Position numbers and translations under genes: made by a program. Shown here one piece after another: positions 17,725 to 27,616 of a stretch of DNA of 64,000 nucleotides. The notes below the pieces were generated by a model. The model saw nothing but the letters and a program-made list of their open reading frames with translations, was not told the origin of the DNA and did no database searches. Within the stretch, counting starts at the first letter, position 1; every line of letters begins with the position of its first letter. The stretch comes from JBGSON01 sp041739085. Lineage in GTDB: Bacteria; Patescibacteriota; Gracilibacteria; CAIRYL01. The stretch is from contig JBGSON010000032.1 in the NCBI GenBank assembly GCA_041739085.1, positions 1-64,000 on the forward strand. The letters are read 5' to 3'.

Positions 17725-18489
17725 ATGATGAAAGTACACGAAGCCATATTATCGATCGACCATCAGGAACTCAGCGAACGGCACTTGGAAGCGCGAGAGG
17801 TACTCGAAGCAAGCCTTGCTGAAGTTTCTCCTGAGGATTTTGAGACAAGAGGAACGTATTATTACTATCTCCTGAGGATCGCCCTCCACGGCCACCTCCT
17901 CTTTGAAACAGAGATCGAGAAGCATTTCTATAAAAAAATGAGCGAGAATTTCGAAAAACAGGATTTTAAATACAACGAACTTCTCCGGAAAAATCCTGAC
18001 GAGAAAGTGATCATCTCACAGATGAACGCGTTCTACCGGCTTATTGGGAGGTATTTTACGATGCTTACGGCGATCTATGAGAAAAAAGGATATCACGAAG
18101 GGGAAGACAGAGCATATCTCGAAACCATGAAATATCGCCTCCGGTCCTATAAATCGCAAAAAAAATATTGGAAACAGTTCGGTTACACATTCTGGAATCT
18201 CACATCGCTCTACGGTCTTTCGTTTGCCCGGTGGGGTATGAGTTGCGGCGTCGCGATCGTTTTCTATGCCTTCATTTTTCTCGTGAGCGGAGGTGTCGAG
18301 CGGGCTTCCGGGATCGCTTTCCACTGGTATGATTCGATCCACTTCTCGATCGCGACGTTCACGACTCTTGGATTTGGCGATGTCGTGCCGATCACTCTCT
18401 TCGCAAAGATCGTTGCCGATATTGAAGTGTTCAACGGATATCTCATGCTCGGCGTATTCATGGCGCTCGTTCAGAAAAGACTGCATTAG
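17725..18489 (+). CDS. Two-TM potassium-channel-like protein
   Basis: 254 aa. A soluble helical N-terminal domain (residues 1-165) precedes a two-helix channel module: TM1 at about 170-193, a pore helix, the selectivity filter TLGFGD (a TVGYGD variant, TTLGFGDVVP) and TM2 to the C-terminus. This is the Ion_trans_2 pattern of K+ channels. Unlike most bacterial K+ channels there is no C-terminal RCK/TrkA_N domain; the extra domain is N-terminal and unrecognised. Start is the first ATG of an ATGATG pair after a good promoter. It is divergent from infC. Confidence 0.82.
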   Translation: MMKVHEAILSIDHQELSERHLEAREVLEASLAEVSPEDFETRGTYYYYLLRIALHGHLLFETEIEKHFYKKMSENFEKQDFKYNELLRKNPDEKVIISQMNAFYRLIGRYFTMLTAIYEKKGYHEGEDRAYLETMKYRLRSYKSQKKYWKQFGYTFWNLTSLYGLSFARWGMSCGVAIVFYAFIFLVSGGVERASGIAFHWYDSIHFSIATFTTLGFGDVVPITLFAKIVADIEVFNGYLMLGVFMALVQKRLH

Positions 18490-18590
18490 TGTTGAAATGG
18501 AAGAAGATTAGTAAAACTTTCTGGCTTTCAACTTTCAAACTTTATTACCGTTTTTTTTTGTGCCACAATGGATTCCGCTACATTCAGAGC

Positions 18591-19886
18591 ATGAATAAGT
18601 TCTTCTTTTGCGGCATCGGGGGGATCGGGATGAGCGCACTTGCGCGATTCCTTCATGATGAGGGCCACGATGTTTTCGGGAGCGATTCGACGGATTCCCC
18701 GCTCCTTGCGGAGCTTCAAAAAGAGGGGATCCAGATCTTCTCTTCTCAATCAGCGGATAACCTTCCGGAGGGAGTAGAAGAACTCATCTTCAGCGAAGCG
18801 GTGCCGGCAACAAATCCGGAAAGAGCGGAGGCTAAGAGAAGAGGGATCCCTCAAATGAGTTATTTCGGAAAACTCGGCGGGATCTCTCAGGAATATTTCA
18901 CGATCTGCGTCGCCGGAACGCATGGAAAATCGACCACGACGGTCATGTCCGGACTTGCTCTCGAAAAAGCGGATTTCCGTCCGAATGTCCTCGTCGGGAC
19001 AAAAGTCTTCGAATGGGGAAACCGCAACATGAAGCGCGGGAAGAGCAATATCCTCCTTGTTGAGGCATGCGAGTACCGGGAGTCGTTCCTCTATCTCCGG
19101 CCCGATATCATCGTCCTCACGGCAATCGAACCGGACCATCTCGACTACTACGGAACAAAGGAAAAATATTTTCTCGGATTCAAAAAGTTCATCGAAAAAC
19201 TCACCCGAGAGGGGGTCCTCATCGGTGATATCCACGATCCTGCGGTACGGGATCTTTCCCGATTTTCCAAAGGAAAGATGATCGATTCCTCTCCTTTTCT
19301 CGGTGAGGTCCCGCCTCTCCTCCTCAAGGGAGAGCACTACCGGGAGAACGCGTCGAAAGTGCTCGCGCTTTTCGAATCTCTCGATCTTGACCTCTCGGTG
19401 GCAAAGAAAGCGCTCATGGAATACCGCGGTGCATGGAGAAGATTTGAGCTGAAAGGAACATTCGACGGAATCCCGGTCATCGATGATTACGGTCATCATC
19501 CGACGGAGATACGCGCGACACTCAAAGCGTTCAAAGAGACCTATCCGGCAAGGAGAAAGTGGGTTGTTTCCCAGCCGCATCAGTATTCTCGGACTGCGGA
19601 TTTCCTCCATGAATTCGGGGACAGTTTTCAGGATGCGGACGAAGTCCTTATTCCAAATATTTATAAAGTGCGAGATTCGGACGAGGACTTGAAACGGGTT
19701 TCCCCCGAGATCCTCGTGGAAACTGTGACAGCAAGTAAGACGCCGCCGGGAAGAGTCCGATACACTGAAGATTTCAAAAACACAGTCCGCATTCTCCGGG
19801 AAGAAACGCGATCGGGGGATGTTATCCTTACGATCGGCGCGGGACCGGTCCATGAAGTCGGAGAGATGTTTTTATCTCGTGAGTAA
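18591..19886 (+). CDS. murC: UDP-N-acetylmuramate--L-alanine ligase
   Basis: A Mur ligase that adds L-Ala to UDP-MurNAc in cytoplasmic peptidoglycan synthesis, 431 aa. The N-terminal Rossmann motif FFCGIGGIGMSALARFL, ATP loop VAGTHGKSTTTVMSG, EACEYRESF, the carbamylated-region EPDHLDYYG and DDYGHHPTEI are present. Start set at 18591 because the upstream extension translates an AACTTTC simple repeat. The gene's 3' end overlaps the convergent 905-aa gene by 15 bp. The related recycling ligase Mpl is an alternative, but length and motifs favour MurC. Confidence 0.93.
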   Translation: MNKFFFCGIGGIGMSALARFLHDEGHDVFGSDSTDSPLLAELQKEGIQIFSSQSADNLPEGVEELIFSEAVPATNPERAEAKRRGIPQMSYFGKLGGISQEYFTICVAGTHGKSTTTVMSGLALEKADFRPNVLVGTKVFEWGNRNMKRGKSNILLVEACEYRESFLYLRPDIIVLTAIEPDHLDYYGTKEKYFLGFKKFIEKLTREGVLIGDIHDPAVRDLSRFSKGKMIDSSPFLGEVPPLLLKGEHYRENASKVLALFESLDLDLSVAKKALMEYRGAWRRFELKGTFDGIPVIDDYGHHPTEIRATLKAFKETYPARRKWVVSQPHQYSRTADFLHEFGDSFQDADEVLIPNIYKVRDSDEDLKRVSPEILVETVTASKTPPGRVRYTEDFKNTVRILREETRSGDVILTIGAGPVHEVGEMFLSRE

Positions 19887-22589
19887 CGCATCTCCTTCCG
19901 CGTATTCCATTACTTTGAGCGGCATATGTACACTAATGCAGTACTCGTGTTTCTTCGGAAACGAGTAATCTGTCGGGACGTCTAGGAGTTTTAAAAGATG
20001 AGATTCTGCCGCGTCAGAACACCACGTCTCTGGCTGAGACCAGAGGAGGACGTATTCTTTTTGATTTTCTTCATCGAGAATGCGACTTACTCCCGTGGGG
20101 AAAGGAGAAGAGAGCTCCAATGGCTCGACTGTTCTCAGGGGACGGGGGACATCTTCAAACGCCACCATTGATTCAGCACTCGTGCTTGCAGGATGTGTCC
20201 ACTCGGCGAGGATAGAAAGCCCATCTTCGATGAGCATGGAGTCGCTGAGTGAATAATCTCCATCTTGTTTGAATTCTATGGGGAGAATGAGGTTATAGGA
20301 ACTATTTCTCCCGATATATCCGACAAAAGGGAGAACTCCCGCATGCTGAAAATTTTCCGGATGAGCAGAATATTCCCGTGCAAATTCCCAAAAGGAATTT
20401 CCGAGCTCGGCAAGCTCCGGAAGCTTCCTGCGATTTACCCGGACAATTTGTTTTGGGGAATTCCAGTTCATTACAAACCGGAGAAACCACTGGAATCTCC
20501 GGAGGACTTTCGCGGGATCAAGATTCAGATTTTTCGCAATGGAAGAAATCTCTTCCCGGGGAATATTCTGGAGATCACCGCAATTTTCCATGTCTGCGGC
20601 GAGTGATACGAATTCATTTTCAAGATATTCGCTATATATCCCGAGTCCCAAAAACTGTTTTACATTCCGATATTTTGCCTGCACTTGTGTTTCACTTTTT
20701 CCCCAATCCCGGGCAAGGACAGAAATTCGACTGAGGACTTCTTCTTCCGAAAGACCTTGTTCTTCGAGGACAAGAATCCCCGTCAGCTCATCAAGCTGAG
20801 TTTCGGAATAATAGAGTGTTTTCACATCAACGTCTGGAGATGGCCTCGTACTGCTGAGAGATGGACTTTCTGTTGAGCTCCCGCCCAGTAATCTCGATCG
20901 ATCCCGGCATCCTTCATGTGGACCGAGAATGACGACATTTTTCATATCGCGAAAAACCACTCGTAAGACCATTTCAATACCTTTTGGATTATATAATGTA
21001 GTCTGAATTAAGAGTCCTTCTAATTCTCGTTTTTCTGCATCTGTGAATTTTTCTATATTATTCAGAAATAAGGAATAGAAAAAAGATGCCGGTCTTTTTC
21101 CAGAAATTTGGAGAGGAGTGGTCTGCCAACTCGAAAGAGAGTAGGGAGAAAGACGAAATAATTTTCCCCCATCATCGGAAGTTTCTTCCATGCAGAAAGA
21201 TTGATGAGCTTTTAATTGTTTTGGATCCGAAGGAGGAGATACGAGTTCACGAAGTCTTGTTTCTTCACAACTCTCTATATGAACGGAAGAATTTTCATGA
21301 AAAATACGTTTTAAAACCATTTTAATACCTTTTGGATTATACAATTGATATCCTTTAATAAGCCCTTCAATCTCCGCCCTTTCCGCATCTGTGAATTTTT
21401 CTTTATTATTCAGAAACAAGGAATAGAAAAAAGATTTTGCGCCTTTCTCAGCAATTTGAAGAGGGGTGATACTCCAATTGGGAAGAGCATAAGGAGAGAA
21501 ACGATAAGTTTCTTTCCCATCATCTGATGTCTCTTCCATACAGAAAGACTGATGAATCCTTAATTGTTCCGGATCCGAGGGGGGGGACACGAGTTCACGC
21601 AGCACTGATTCTGTATAGCTCTCTACATGAACGAAAGGATTTTCCTGAAAGATCTGTCTCAGAACCATTTCAATGCCTTTTTGGTTATATAAAGAATTGG
21701 AGTGTATCAAACCTTCAATTTCTTGTTTTTCCGCATCTGAGAATTTTTCTTTACTTTCCTGAAACAAGGAATAGAAAAAAGATGCTGATCTTTTTCCGGC
21801 GATTTGAAGAGGGGTTTCCTTCCAACTCACAAGAGTATAGGGGGAAAGGCGAAATAGTTTTTTCCCATCATCGGATAGCTCTTCGATACAAAAAGAATTA
21901 TGAATCTTTAATTGTTCTGGATCCGAAGGAGGAGATACGAGCTCACGGAGCCTCGTTTCTTCATAACTCTCAATATGAACAGAAGAATCCTCCTGAAACA
22001 CGCGGCGCAAAACCAATTCAATGCCTTTTGGGTTATATAAAATATGGTGCTTTGTAAGCCCTTCAATTTCCATTTTTTCTGCATCTGGGAATTTTTCTTT
22101 ACTCTTCCAAAACAATGAATAGAAAAAAGACTCTGGTTTTTTCCCGTCTATTTGAAAAGAAGTATGATTCCAATTTGAAAGGGCATGGGGAGAAAATCTG
22201 AATGCGCCGTCCTCATTTTTTGTCACAAAAAGGCTCCATTCTTTTTTCCCGGATGCATCTTTTGGCTCTGCGGTCAGAGCACTGAGGATACTCTTTTCTG
22301 ACATAAAAATGCTTTCTTTTCTTACGGATCGAAACTTCTTAAGGAATGCCATTCCTTTCAAAGGTCCTTCTGTGAGTTTCGCGCAGATTTCATTTATTTG
22401 AGCTTCCGTGACATTCGTTTCCCCTTCCCCTTCCTGAAAAAGCATATCGATTACACTTCGCACTTCTTCAGAGACTTGTGCGATTTGTTCTTCCGAAAAT
22501 GCTTTTTCCCTCAGTTTTTCTTCTCCTTCCCTGATCCAGAAATCAAAGAATTTTCGGGTCACCGGATATGTTGGCTCGGTTTCTGGCAT
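19872..22589 (-). CDS. Large protein with four tandem 116-residue repeats
   Basis: Not recognised. 905 aa with no signal peptide or membrane helix. A helical N-region (1-125) is followed by four tandem units with an exact period of 116 residues starting near 130, 246, 362 and 478; the last breaks off near 548. Each unit contains an FRLSPY strand, SFFYSLF, an acidic EKFSDAEKQEIEGL helix, LYNPKGIEMVLR and LRELVSPPSDPEQL. A Ser/Pro linker (565-590) leads to two helix-turn-helix-like segments (about 605-640 and 680-705) and a beta-rich C-domain. The gene is visibly more AT-rich than its neighbours, suggesting acquisition. Binding to nucleic acid or protein is inference. Confidence 0.85.
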   Translation of the reverse strand: MPETEPTYPVTRKFFDFWIREGEEKLREKAFSEEQIAQVSEEVRSVIDMLFQEGEGETNVTEAQINEICAKLTEGPLKGMAFLKKFRSVRKESIFMSEKSILSALTAEPKDASGKKEWSLFVTKNEDGAFRFSPHALSNWNHTSFQIDGKKPESFFYSLFWKSKEKFPDAEKMEIEGLTKHHILYNPKGIELVLRRVFQEDSSVHIESYEETRLRELVSPPSDPEQLKIHNSFCIEELSDDGKKLFRLSPYTLVSWKETPLQIAGKRSASFFYSLFQESKEKFSDAEKQEIEGLIHSNSLYNQKGIEMVLRQIFQENPFVHVESYTESVLRELVSPPSDPEQLRIHQSFCMEETSDDGKETYRFSPYALPNWSITPLQIAEKGAKSFFYSLFLNNKEKFTDAERAEIEGLIKGYQLYNPKGIKMVLKRIFHENSSVHIESCEETRLRELVSPPSDPKQLKAHQSFCMEETSDDGGKLFRLSPYSLSSWQTTPLQISGKRPASFFYSLFLNNIEKFTDAEKRELEGLLIQTTLYNPKGIEMVLRVVFRDMKNVVILGPHEGCRDRSRLLGGSSTESPSLSSTRPSPDVDVKTLYYSETQLDELTGILVLEEQGLSEEEVLSRISVLARDWGKSETQVQAKYRNVKQFLGLGIYSEYLENEFVSLAADMENCGDLQNIPREEISSIAKNLNLDPAKVLRRFQWFLRFVMNWNSPKQIVRVNRRKLPELAELGNSFWEFAREYSAHPENFQHAGVLPFVGYIGRNSSYNLILPIEFKQDGDYSLSDSMLIEDGLSILAEWTHPASTSAESMVAFEDVPRPLRTVEPLELSSPFPTGVSRILDEENQKEYVLLWSQPETWCSDAAESHLLKLLDVPTDYSFPKKHEYCISVHMPLKVMEYAEGDALLTR
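20948..22202 (-). repeat. Coding tandem repeat, 348-bp period, about 3.6 copies
   Basis: DNA encoding the four 116-aa units. The repeated protein landmarks recur every 348 bp with no length change, so units have diverged only by substitution. Confidence 0.9.
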
Positions 22590-22608
22590 TTAAAAAAAAT
22601 GAAGACAT

Positions 22609-22638
22609 ATATTATGCATCATAATAATAAATAGTCAA
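22609..22638 (-). promoter_or_regulatory. Promoter of the tandem-repeat protein gene
   Basis: On the minus strand, TTGACT (22633-22638), an 18-bp spacer and TAATAT (22609-22614), giving a roughly 15-20 nt leader. The rest of the gap 22590-22810 shows no convincing gene; a short open stretch there ends in a stop. Confidence 0.7.
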
Positions 22639-22810
22639 CAACACAATTTCTCGCATGCACACTTTGTATCCGTCAGGGATGGAGATTTTTGTGAGAAGGG
22701 AATGTGTTTTTTAATCCTCTGAAGATTTCTTGAGATAAAATGATCCTCGGAAAGGGATTTCTTCCGAACGATACATCAGTCCGTTCTCGCTGAAAAAGTT
22801 TCTTAAAGTT

Positions 22811-23752
22811 TTAATGAGTTTTCTGTTCCCACCAGTTCCAGAAAGCCGTCCCGATCATCCTCATTTTCCCTTCCGGCTGTGCTTCAATGATCTCGAGGGC
22901 GCCGTCGGCGGTTCGTAGTCCGACATCGCCACCGGACTTAAAAATGAGTTCTGATCCAGGGGGAATCGGATTCCCGGGACTCCAGTCCTTGATTTCGAGA
23001 AGTTTGATCCTTGTTCCGGTTTTCTTTGAATGAAAGAAGATCCCCGGCCAAATGAGGAGAGCCCTGTATTTCCGGAGGACCGATCCCATTGTTTCTTCAT
23101 CGGGAGAAATCTCTCCGTCAGATTTCTTCAGTTTTTTACACGAGGTCGCTTCTCCTTCGTTCTGCCGGTCGGGGATGAATTTCTTTCCGGAGAGGATATC
23201 GTCGCAGAATCTGAGGAGCGCTTTCGCTCCTTCCTCTTTCATCTCGGAAAAGACTTCGATCGCGGTCTTCCCCATGATCTCGATGTCTTTTTCCACAAAG
23301 ATGTCTCCGGAGTCGAGTGATTCTTTGATCTGAAATATCGAGAACCCGGAAATATCATCGCCATTGAGGATCGCACTCTGTACGGGCGAAGCGCCGCGGT
23401 ATTTCGGGAGGAGAGAGAAGTGGATATTGAATGCCCCGAACTTCGGGAGTTCCAGGAAAGATTTCGGAAGGATCTTTCCGTACGAGACGACGACAAAAAG
23501 ATCAGGATCAAAGTTCCGGAGTGCCTCATGCGCATTGGCGTCGAGTTTCTCCGGAGTAAGCACAGGGATCCTCAGTTCTTCCGCTTTCAATTTTACGGGG
23601 CTCGGAGTGAGGAACTGTTTCCTGCCCGAGGGTGCATCCGGATTCGTCACCACCGCAACAATTTCAAAAGAATCCCTTGGCATGAGTTTCATCAGAAAGT
23701 CAGCCGCAAGGTCCGGAGTCCCGAAAAAGATAATACGCTTCTTTTCGTCCAT
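22811..23752 (-). CDS. fmt: Methionyl-tRNA formyltransferase
   Basis: Transfers formyl from 10-formyl-THF to initiator Met-tRNA, 313 aa from the ATG at 23752 (a TTG four codons upstream is possible). Formyl-transferase core: FFGTPDLAADFLMKL, the FNIHFSLLPKYRGASPVQ active-site loop with the catalytic Asn and His, and LDSGD with the catalytic Asp. The C-terminal tRNA-binding domain ends in WNWWEQKTH. Divergent from rbfA with a 51-bp gap. Its presence shows this organism formylates initiator tRNA. Confidence 0.95.
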   Translation of the reverse strand: MDEKKRIIFFGTPDLAADFLMKLMPRDSFEIVAVVTNPDAPSGRKQFLTPSPVKLKAEELRIPVLTPEKLDANAHEALRNFDPDLFVVVSYGKILPKSFLELPKFGAFNIHFSLLPKYRGASPVQSAILNGDDISGFSIFQIKESLDSGDIFVEKDIEIMGKTAIEVFSEMKEEGAKALLRFCDDILSGKKFIPDRQNEGEATSCKKLKKSDGEISPDEETMGSVLRKYRALLIWPGIFFHSKKTGTRIKLLEIKDWSPGNPIPPGSELIFKSGGDVGLRTADGALEIIEAQPEGKMRMIGTAFWNWWEQKTH

Positions 23753-23803
23753 TGCTTTTTTCAAGGAGAAAAGGCATTCTCATTCTTGCTCTTTATCCTG
23801 GAA

Positions 23804-24112
23804 ATGTCGAGAAGAACTGATCAATTGGCTCATTCCATACAACGGGAAGTGGCGGAATGCATCCATGTCCTCTGCGAGGGGGAGGAATTCCCTTTCATCA
23901 CCGTTGTGCGCTGCGAAGTGCTTGAAGACCTCTCACTCGCCCGGATTTATGTGTCTTCATTTGAAAATGGAGAAGAACTTGTCGCCTATCTCACGAAAAG
24001 AAAAGGATATATTCAGAAAAAAATCTCACCTCGTTTATCATTAAAAAAGATACCGGCGCTTGAGTTTCGTCTGCACGATGGAAACTTTTCTCCTCCTCCT
24101 TCGTTATTATAA
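23804..24112 (+). CDS. rbfA: Ribosome-binding factor A
   Basis: A 102-aa KH-like 30S maturation factor. The ATG at 23804 gives MSRRTDQLAHSIQREVAE, the expected N-terminus; the longer upstream frame is antisense to fmt. FITVVRCEVLEDLSLARIYVS matches the family strand, and ARIYVS is a hallmark. The C-terminus is short. The stop TAA overlaps the TATAAT box for the downstream SLH gene. Confidence 0.9.
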   Translation: MSRRTDQLAHSIQREVAECIHVLCEGEEFPFITVVRCEVLEDLSLARIYVSSFENGEELVAYLTKRKGYIQKKISPRLSLKKIPALEFRLHDGNFSPPPSLL

Positions 24113-24113
24113 T
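24108..24113 (+). promoter_or_regulatory. -10 box of SLH protein gene
   Basis: TATAAT, 23 bp before the ATG at 24136. The -35 (TTTTCT, 16-bp spacing) is weak. The leader is pyrimidine-rich. Confidence 0.5.
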
Positions 24114-24135
24114 AAAGACATTTTTTCCCCCACGT

Positions 24136-26556
24136 ATGTCGTTCTCACATAAGATAGCATCTTTCTCAGTTATTTCGGCGGCTCTCATCTTCTCTGCAAT
24201 TCTCTATGCACCGGTTCCAGCACTGGGAGCTGATGGGAGTTGTGTTCCCATGATCGATGCGATCAACGCTTCTCCTCATTATTTCGAAGAGGCGATCTCA
24301 TTCCCGGATATCCCCGAGGGAAGCCTTCTTTCCGAAGCGGTTGGAGAACTTTCAGCCCGCGGGGTCATCAAAGGGTATCCGGGCGGATTGTTTCATCCGG
24401 AAAGGCCCGTCAACCGTGCGGAGGCGCTCAAGATGATCCTTCTCGCTTCCAGCTCCGAAGGGGATGCGTTCCTCCCGGGTCCGTCATTTCCTGATGTTCC
24501 CGCAGGGAGCTGGTTTGAGACCTATGTCCTCTTCGCTTATTCCAACGGGATCGTCCATGGATATCCCGACGGATACTTCCGTCCGGAGGGAGAAGTGAAT
24601 GCACCGGAGTTTGTGAAGATCCTCGCGGGATCATTCGAGATTGATGAGTCCTATCCGAATATCTATCATGACGTCGGAGAAGACGACTGGTATTTTCCAT
24701 ATGCGGGGATCGCGGGGGAATTCTCCCTGTTCCCCGATCGCGGAACTTTCTTTTTTCCCGGAAAGCCGGTGACTCGAGAAGAAGCGGTGATCGCACTCTA
24801 TGAGCTCATTAAGAACGGCGGCTGTGATGACGAAGGTGATGGTCCCGGGGACGAGGACCCTGATGATCCCGGAGATGACACGACATCAGAAGATACTCAT
24901 GGGGAGCTTGATGTGACCCCGGCGGACATTGCTGATGAGCCGACCGATGAAATGCCCGTCCTCTGGGAGGGGACACTCCGGCTTGTGAAAGGCGGAGACG
25001 GAGTCATCTATACGATTCGCCAACTCTCATTTCGCAATGATGGAAACGCGCTTGATGGAGATCTCGGACCAGTCGCTCTTACGATCGAGGAAGGAAGCGG
25101 AGGGGAAACAACAATCATCTCCGGAGAATTCATGGAAGACGGCTTCCTCATCTTCGGGAACGATGAATCGCTCGACCTCTCCCTCATGAAGGGGGAAGAA
25201 ATCCTCATGAGAATAAAAGGAAATGCAGCCGCATCGGTCTCCGGTCTTGACACCTATGTTGATTTTTCACTGGACGTATCAGAGATTCGCGCAGAAAATC
25301 CGAAAGGGAGTCCGGTCACGATCCTTGCCGGGGAGGATATCGCATACGGGAAAGTGTATCTGAGACAGAACGGAGAAGGAAATGAACTCGGCGATCCGGT
25401 ACTCCTCACGGCATTCGGAAAAACTCCTGACTCGAGGATCCTCATCTCCGGAACGGAAGGGAACATCGTTTCCGGATTTGAATTTGAGTCAAACCTCGAG
25501 TCCATAAAGCTTCAGGATCTCACCTTCTCCGTTGTCGAAACCGATACGACGTCAACGCTCGGGAGAGACGTGCCCCATGATTCGACAGCGATCGATTCTC
25601 TCTCTCTCTTCTTTGTCGACGGAACGCCTGTGCTCAAAGAAAACGGAGAGAATGCATCTTCGGGAGTGGTCGATGCAGATGGAAAGATCAAGTTCCAAAA
25701 TCTTGATCTTGTGGTCGAGGAAGACACGCCGCTCGTTCTTTACGCTTCCGTGGATCTCAATGACATCGCAGGAAACACCTCTCCGCGTTCCGGAATGGCG
25801 TTTTCGATAAAACTCTCTGCTGATTCCGGAGATCACACTCTGAAAGGGATCACGAGCGAATCAGACTATGATATCGGAGACGTCCTTGCCGACAGCAATA
25901 CACCGAAGATTATGGTCGTCCTCAAGAATGAGATCGCCATCGTACAGGAGGAAAGCCAGGAGATCCTTATCCCCGGGAATGGCGTTGAAATCCTGAAATT
26001 CCGCATTCTCAAGAGCTCTCAAAGCGAGGCTTTCATGAGGCAGCTCACGCTGGAGATTTCTCTCACCGAAGATCCGCGGATTTCGAACATCGCCCTGTAC
26101 AACGACGATAATGAACTCATCGCCTTTGATCCGTTCTTTGCCCGCTCAGGACCGGTGACACTCGTCATGGGGACTATTGCGAACGAAGCGGTCAATGCCG
26201 GATATGCCGTGGATGCCGATAATCTTGCGGAGTTTCCTGCAGGTAGCGGAAAGATGTACGAAAGCGTGGGTGGGGATTCCGAAGTATATACCGTGAAAGC
26301 GGATATTGCGGGGATCAATCGTGATGACAAGATCACCGTAGTCCTCCGGGTGAACGGATCGGAGCCAGGCACTTCTTCAGACGGTCTCGTCTGGAGAGAT
26401 GAAGGGATCCGCTCGGGTGAGGAAGGAATGGACATACAATGGGTGCCTTTTTCGGACGCAATGCCGGAGGGAATACTCGATCAGGTCGCGGAGCTTGGTC
26501 TTGATCCTGAAGATCTGAAAAACGCATCCGTCATCGAAAATGTGCTGAAATATTAA
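24136..26556 (+). CDS. S-layer-homology (SLH) domain surface protein
   Basis: An exported 806-aa protein. Signal peptide at residues 1-32 ends in PALGA. Three SLH domains follow: about 54-105 (SFPDIPEGSLLSEAVGELSA, GVIKGYPGG), 116-168 (SFPDVPAGSWF, VHGYPDGYFRP) and 175-225, where GYPDG has drifted to FPDRG. An Asp/Gly/Pro linker (231-260) leads to a long beta-rich Ig-like region. The SLH domains should bind cell-wall polymer, presenting the C-terminal region outside. Likely highly expressed. A second SLH protein lies at 36151. Confidence 0.92.
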   Translation: MSFSHKIASFSVISAALIFSAILYAPVPALGADGSCVPMIDAINASPHYFEEAISFPDIPEGSLLSEAVGELSARGVIKGYPGGLFHPERPVNRAEALKMILLASSSEGDAFLPGPSFPDVPAGSWFETYVLFAYSNGIVHGYPDGYFRPEGEVNAPEFVKILAGSFEIDESYPNIYHDVGEDDWYFPYAGIAGEFSLFPDRGTFFFPGKPVTREEAVIALYELIKNGGCDDEGDGPGDEDPDDPGDDTTSEDTHGELDVTPADIADEPTDEMPVLWEGTLRLVKGGDGVIYTIRQLSFRNDGNALDGDLGPVALTIEEGSGGETTIISGEFMEDGFLIFGNDESLDLSLMKGEEILMRIKGNAAASVSGLDTYVDFSLDVSEIRAENPKGSPVTILAGEDIAYGKVYLRQNGEGNELGDPVLLTAFGKTPDSRILISGTEGNIVSGFEFESNLESIKLQDLTFSVVETDTTSTLGRDVPHDSTAIDSLSLFFVDGTPVLKENGENASSGVVDADGKIKFQNLDLVVEEDTPLVLYASVDLNDIAGNTSPRSGMAFSIKLSADSGDHTLKGITSESDYDIGDVLADSNTPKIMVVLKNEIAIVQEESQEILIPGNGVEILKFRILKSSQSEAFMRQLTLEISLTEDPRISNIALYNDDNELIAFDPFFARSGPVTLVMGTIANEAVNAGYAVDADNLAEFPAGSGKMYESVGGDSEVYTVKADIAGINRDDKITVVLRVNGSEPGTSSDGLVWRDEGIRSGEEGMDIQWVPFSDAMPEGILDQVAELGLDPEDLKNASVIENVLKY

Positions 26557-26643
26557 TCCCGGGATCGATTCCTTTGGGTTCTAAACCCCTTCTCTCGAAT
26601 AGGGAAAGATGATATAATGGAAAGAAATCGAAGATAAAAATCC

Positions 26644-27594
26644 ATGTTCTTCTTTCCCAAAAAAGCGAGCGTCGGCAAAGGCGTCCTCTGGGCGTTCATG
26701 AGCGTCATTACTGCTTCCCTCTATACAGGGATCGGCAACGGGCTTTTTGAGGTGATGACACCGGCAGCTTTTGCCTTCGTGGAGAGCGTCACTTCCCTCA
26801 TCATCCTCCTCTTCATCTACGGAGCGATGCCGGAATGGAAAAAACTGAGGAAGCTCGATCACAAGCAATACCTCATCCTCATTTTTTACGCACTCATCGC
26901 TTCTCTCGTCGCTCCGTTTCTTTTTTACTGGGGATGGAGCATGACTCTCCCAAACAACGTTTTCCTGCTCGGGAGATCGGAAATGCTTTTCACCGCGATC
27001 CTCGCCGCGGTCTGGCTTCGTGAAAAAGTCACTGTGGAGCAGATCATTGGGATCATCATTATGTTTTTGGGGATATTTATGATCGCGATTGAAGGAAAAT
27101 TCCAGGCCATCAGTATCGGGAGAGGCGAGCTCATCATCCTTCTTAGCTGCATCATATGGGCCGTGGCGAGTGTCATCTACAAGAAACATCTGGAGAAGAT
27201 CCCGATGGAACTCATTCTCATCATACGGTTTTTCATCTCATCGTTTGTTTTCATTTTTCTCTTCGCGTTCTTCATCCCATTCGAATCGCTCTTTCTCAAG
27301 GCATTTACCATTCAGCAGTTTCTTCAGCTTATCATTTATTCCGTCGTCACCGTCATCATTGCGAAATTTTGCATGATGAAAGCGATGAAAGCGATTTCCC
27401 TGATTCTCTGGTCGGCAATCGCGCTCTCTGCTCCCATTTTCGGTTTTCTCTTCAACTACCTTCTTCTTGGAGAAATCCCGGAAATCTACCACTATGCGGG
27501 AGGGGGTCTTATCGTCCTCGGATTCGGGGTTCTTCAGATACATATCCATCGCACGAAAACCCATCACCATCTCCAATCCACGACTGATATCTGA
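26644..27594 (+). CDS. EamA/DMT-family transporter
   Basis: 316 aa with ten predicted membrane helices in two EamA halves (GIGNGLFEVMTPAAFAFVESVTSL-type first half, second half starting RGELIILLSCIIWAVASVIYKK). The conserved E-near-helix pattern ALSAPIFGFLFNYLLLGEIPE is typical. Substrate unknown; family members export amino acids or metabolites. A TATAAT at 26613-26618 precedes it by 25 bp. It converges with the SDR gene. Confidence 0.88.
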   Translation: MFFFPKKASVGKGVLWAFMSVITASLYTGIGNGLFEVMTPAAFAFVESVTSLIILLFIYGAMPEWKKLRKLDHKQYLILIFYALIASLVAPFLFYWGWSMTLPNNVFLLGRSEMLFTAILAAVWLREKVTVEQIIGIIIMFLGIFMIAIEGKFQAISIGRGELIILLSCIIWAVASVIYKKHLEKIPMELILIIRFFISSFVFIFLFAFFIPFESLFLKAFTIQQFLQLIIYSVVTVIIAKFCMMKAMKAISLILWSAIALSAPIFGFLFNYLLLGEIPEIYHYAGGGLIVLGFGVLQIHIHRTKTHHHLQSTTDI

Positions 27595-27616
27595 AAACAC
27601 AGAAATGGAGAGGGGA

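Noticed and set aside
22689..22800. Short minus-strand open stretch after fmt ending in ...YLKKSSED
   Set aside because: Protein-like in places, but no start codon context and only about 35 residues; too weak to call.
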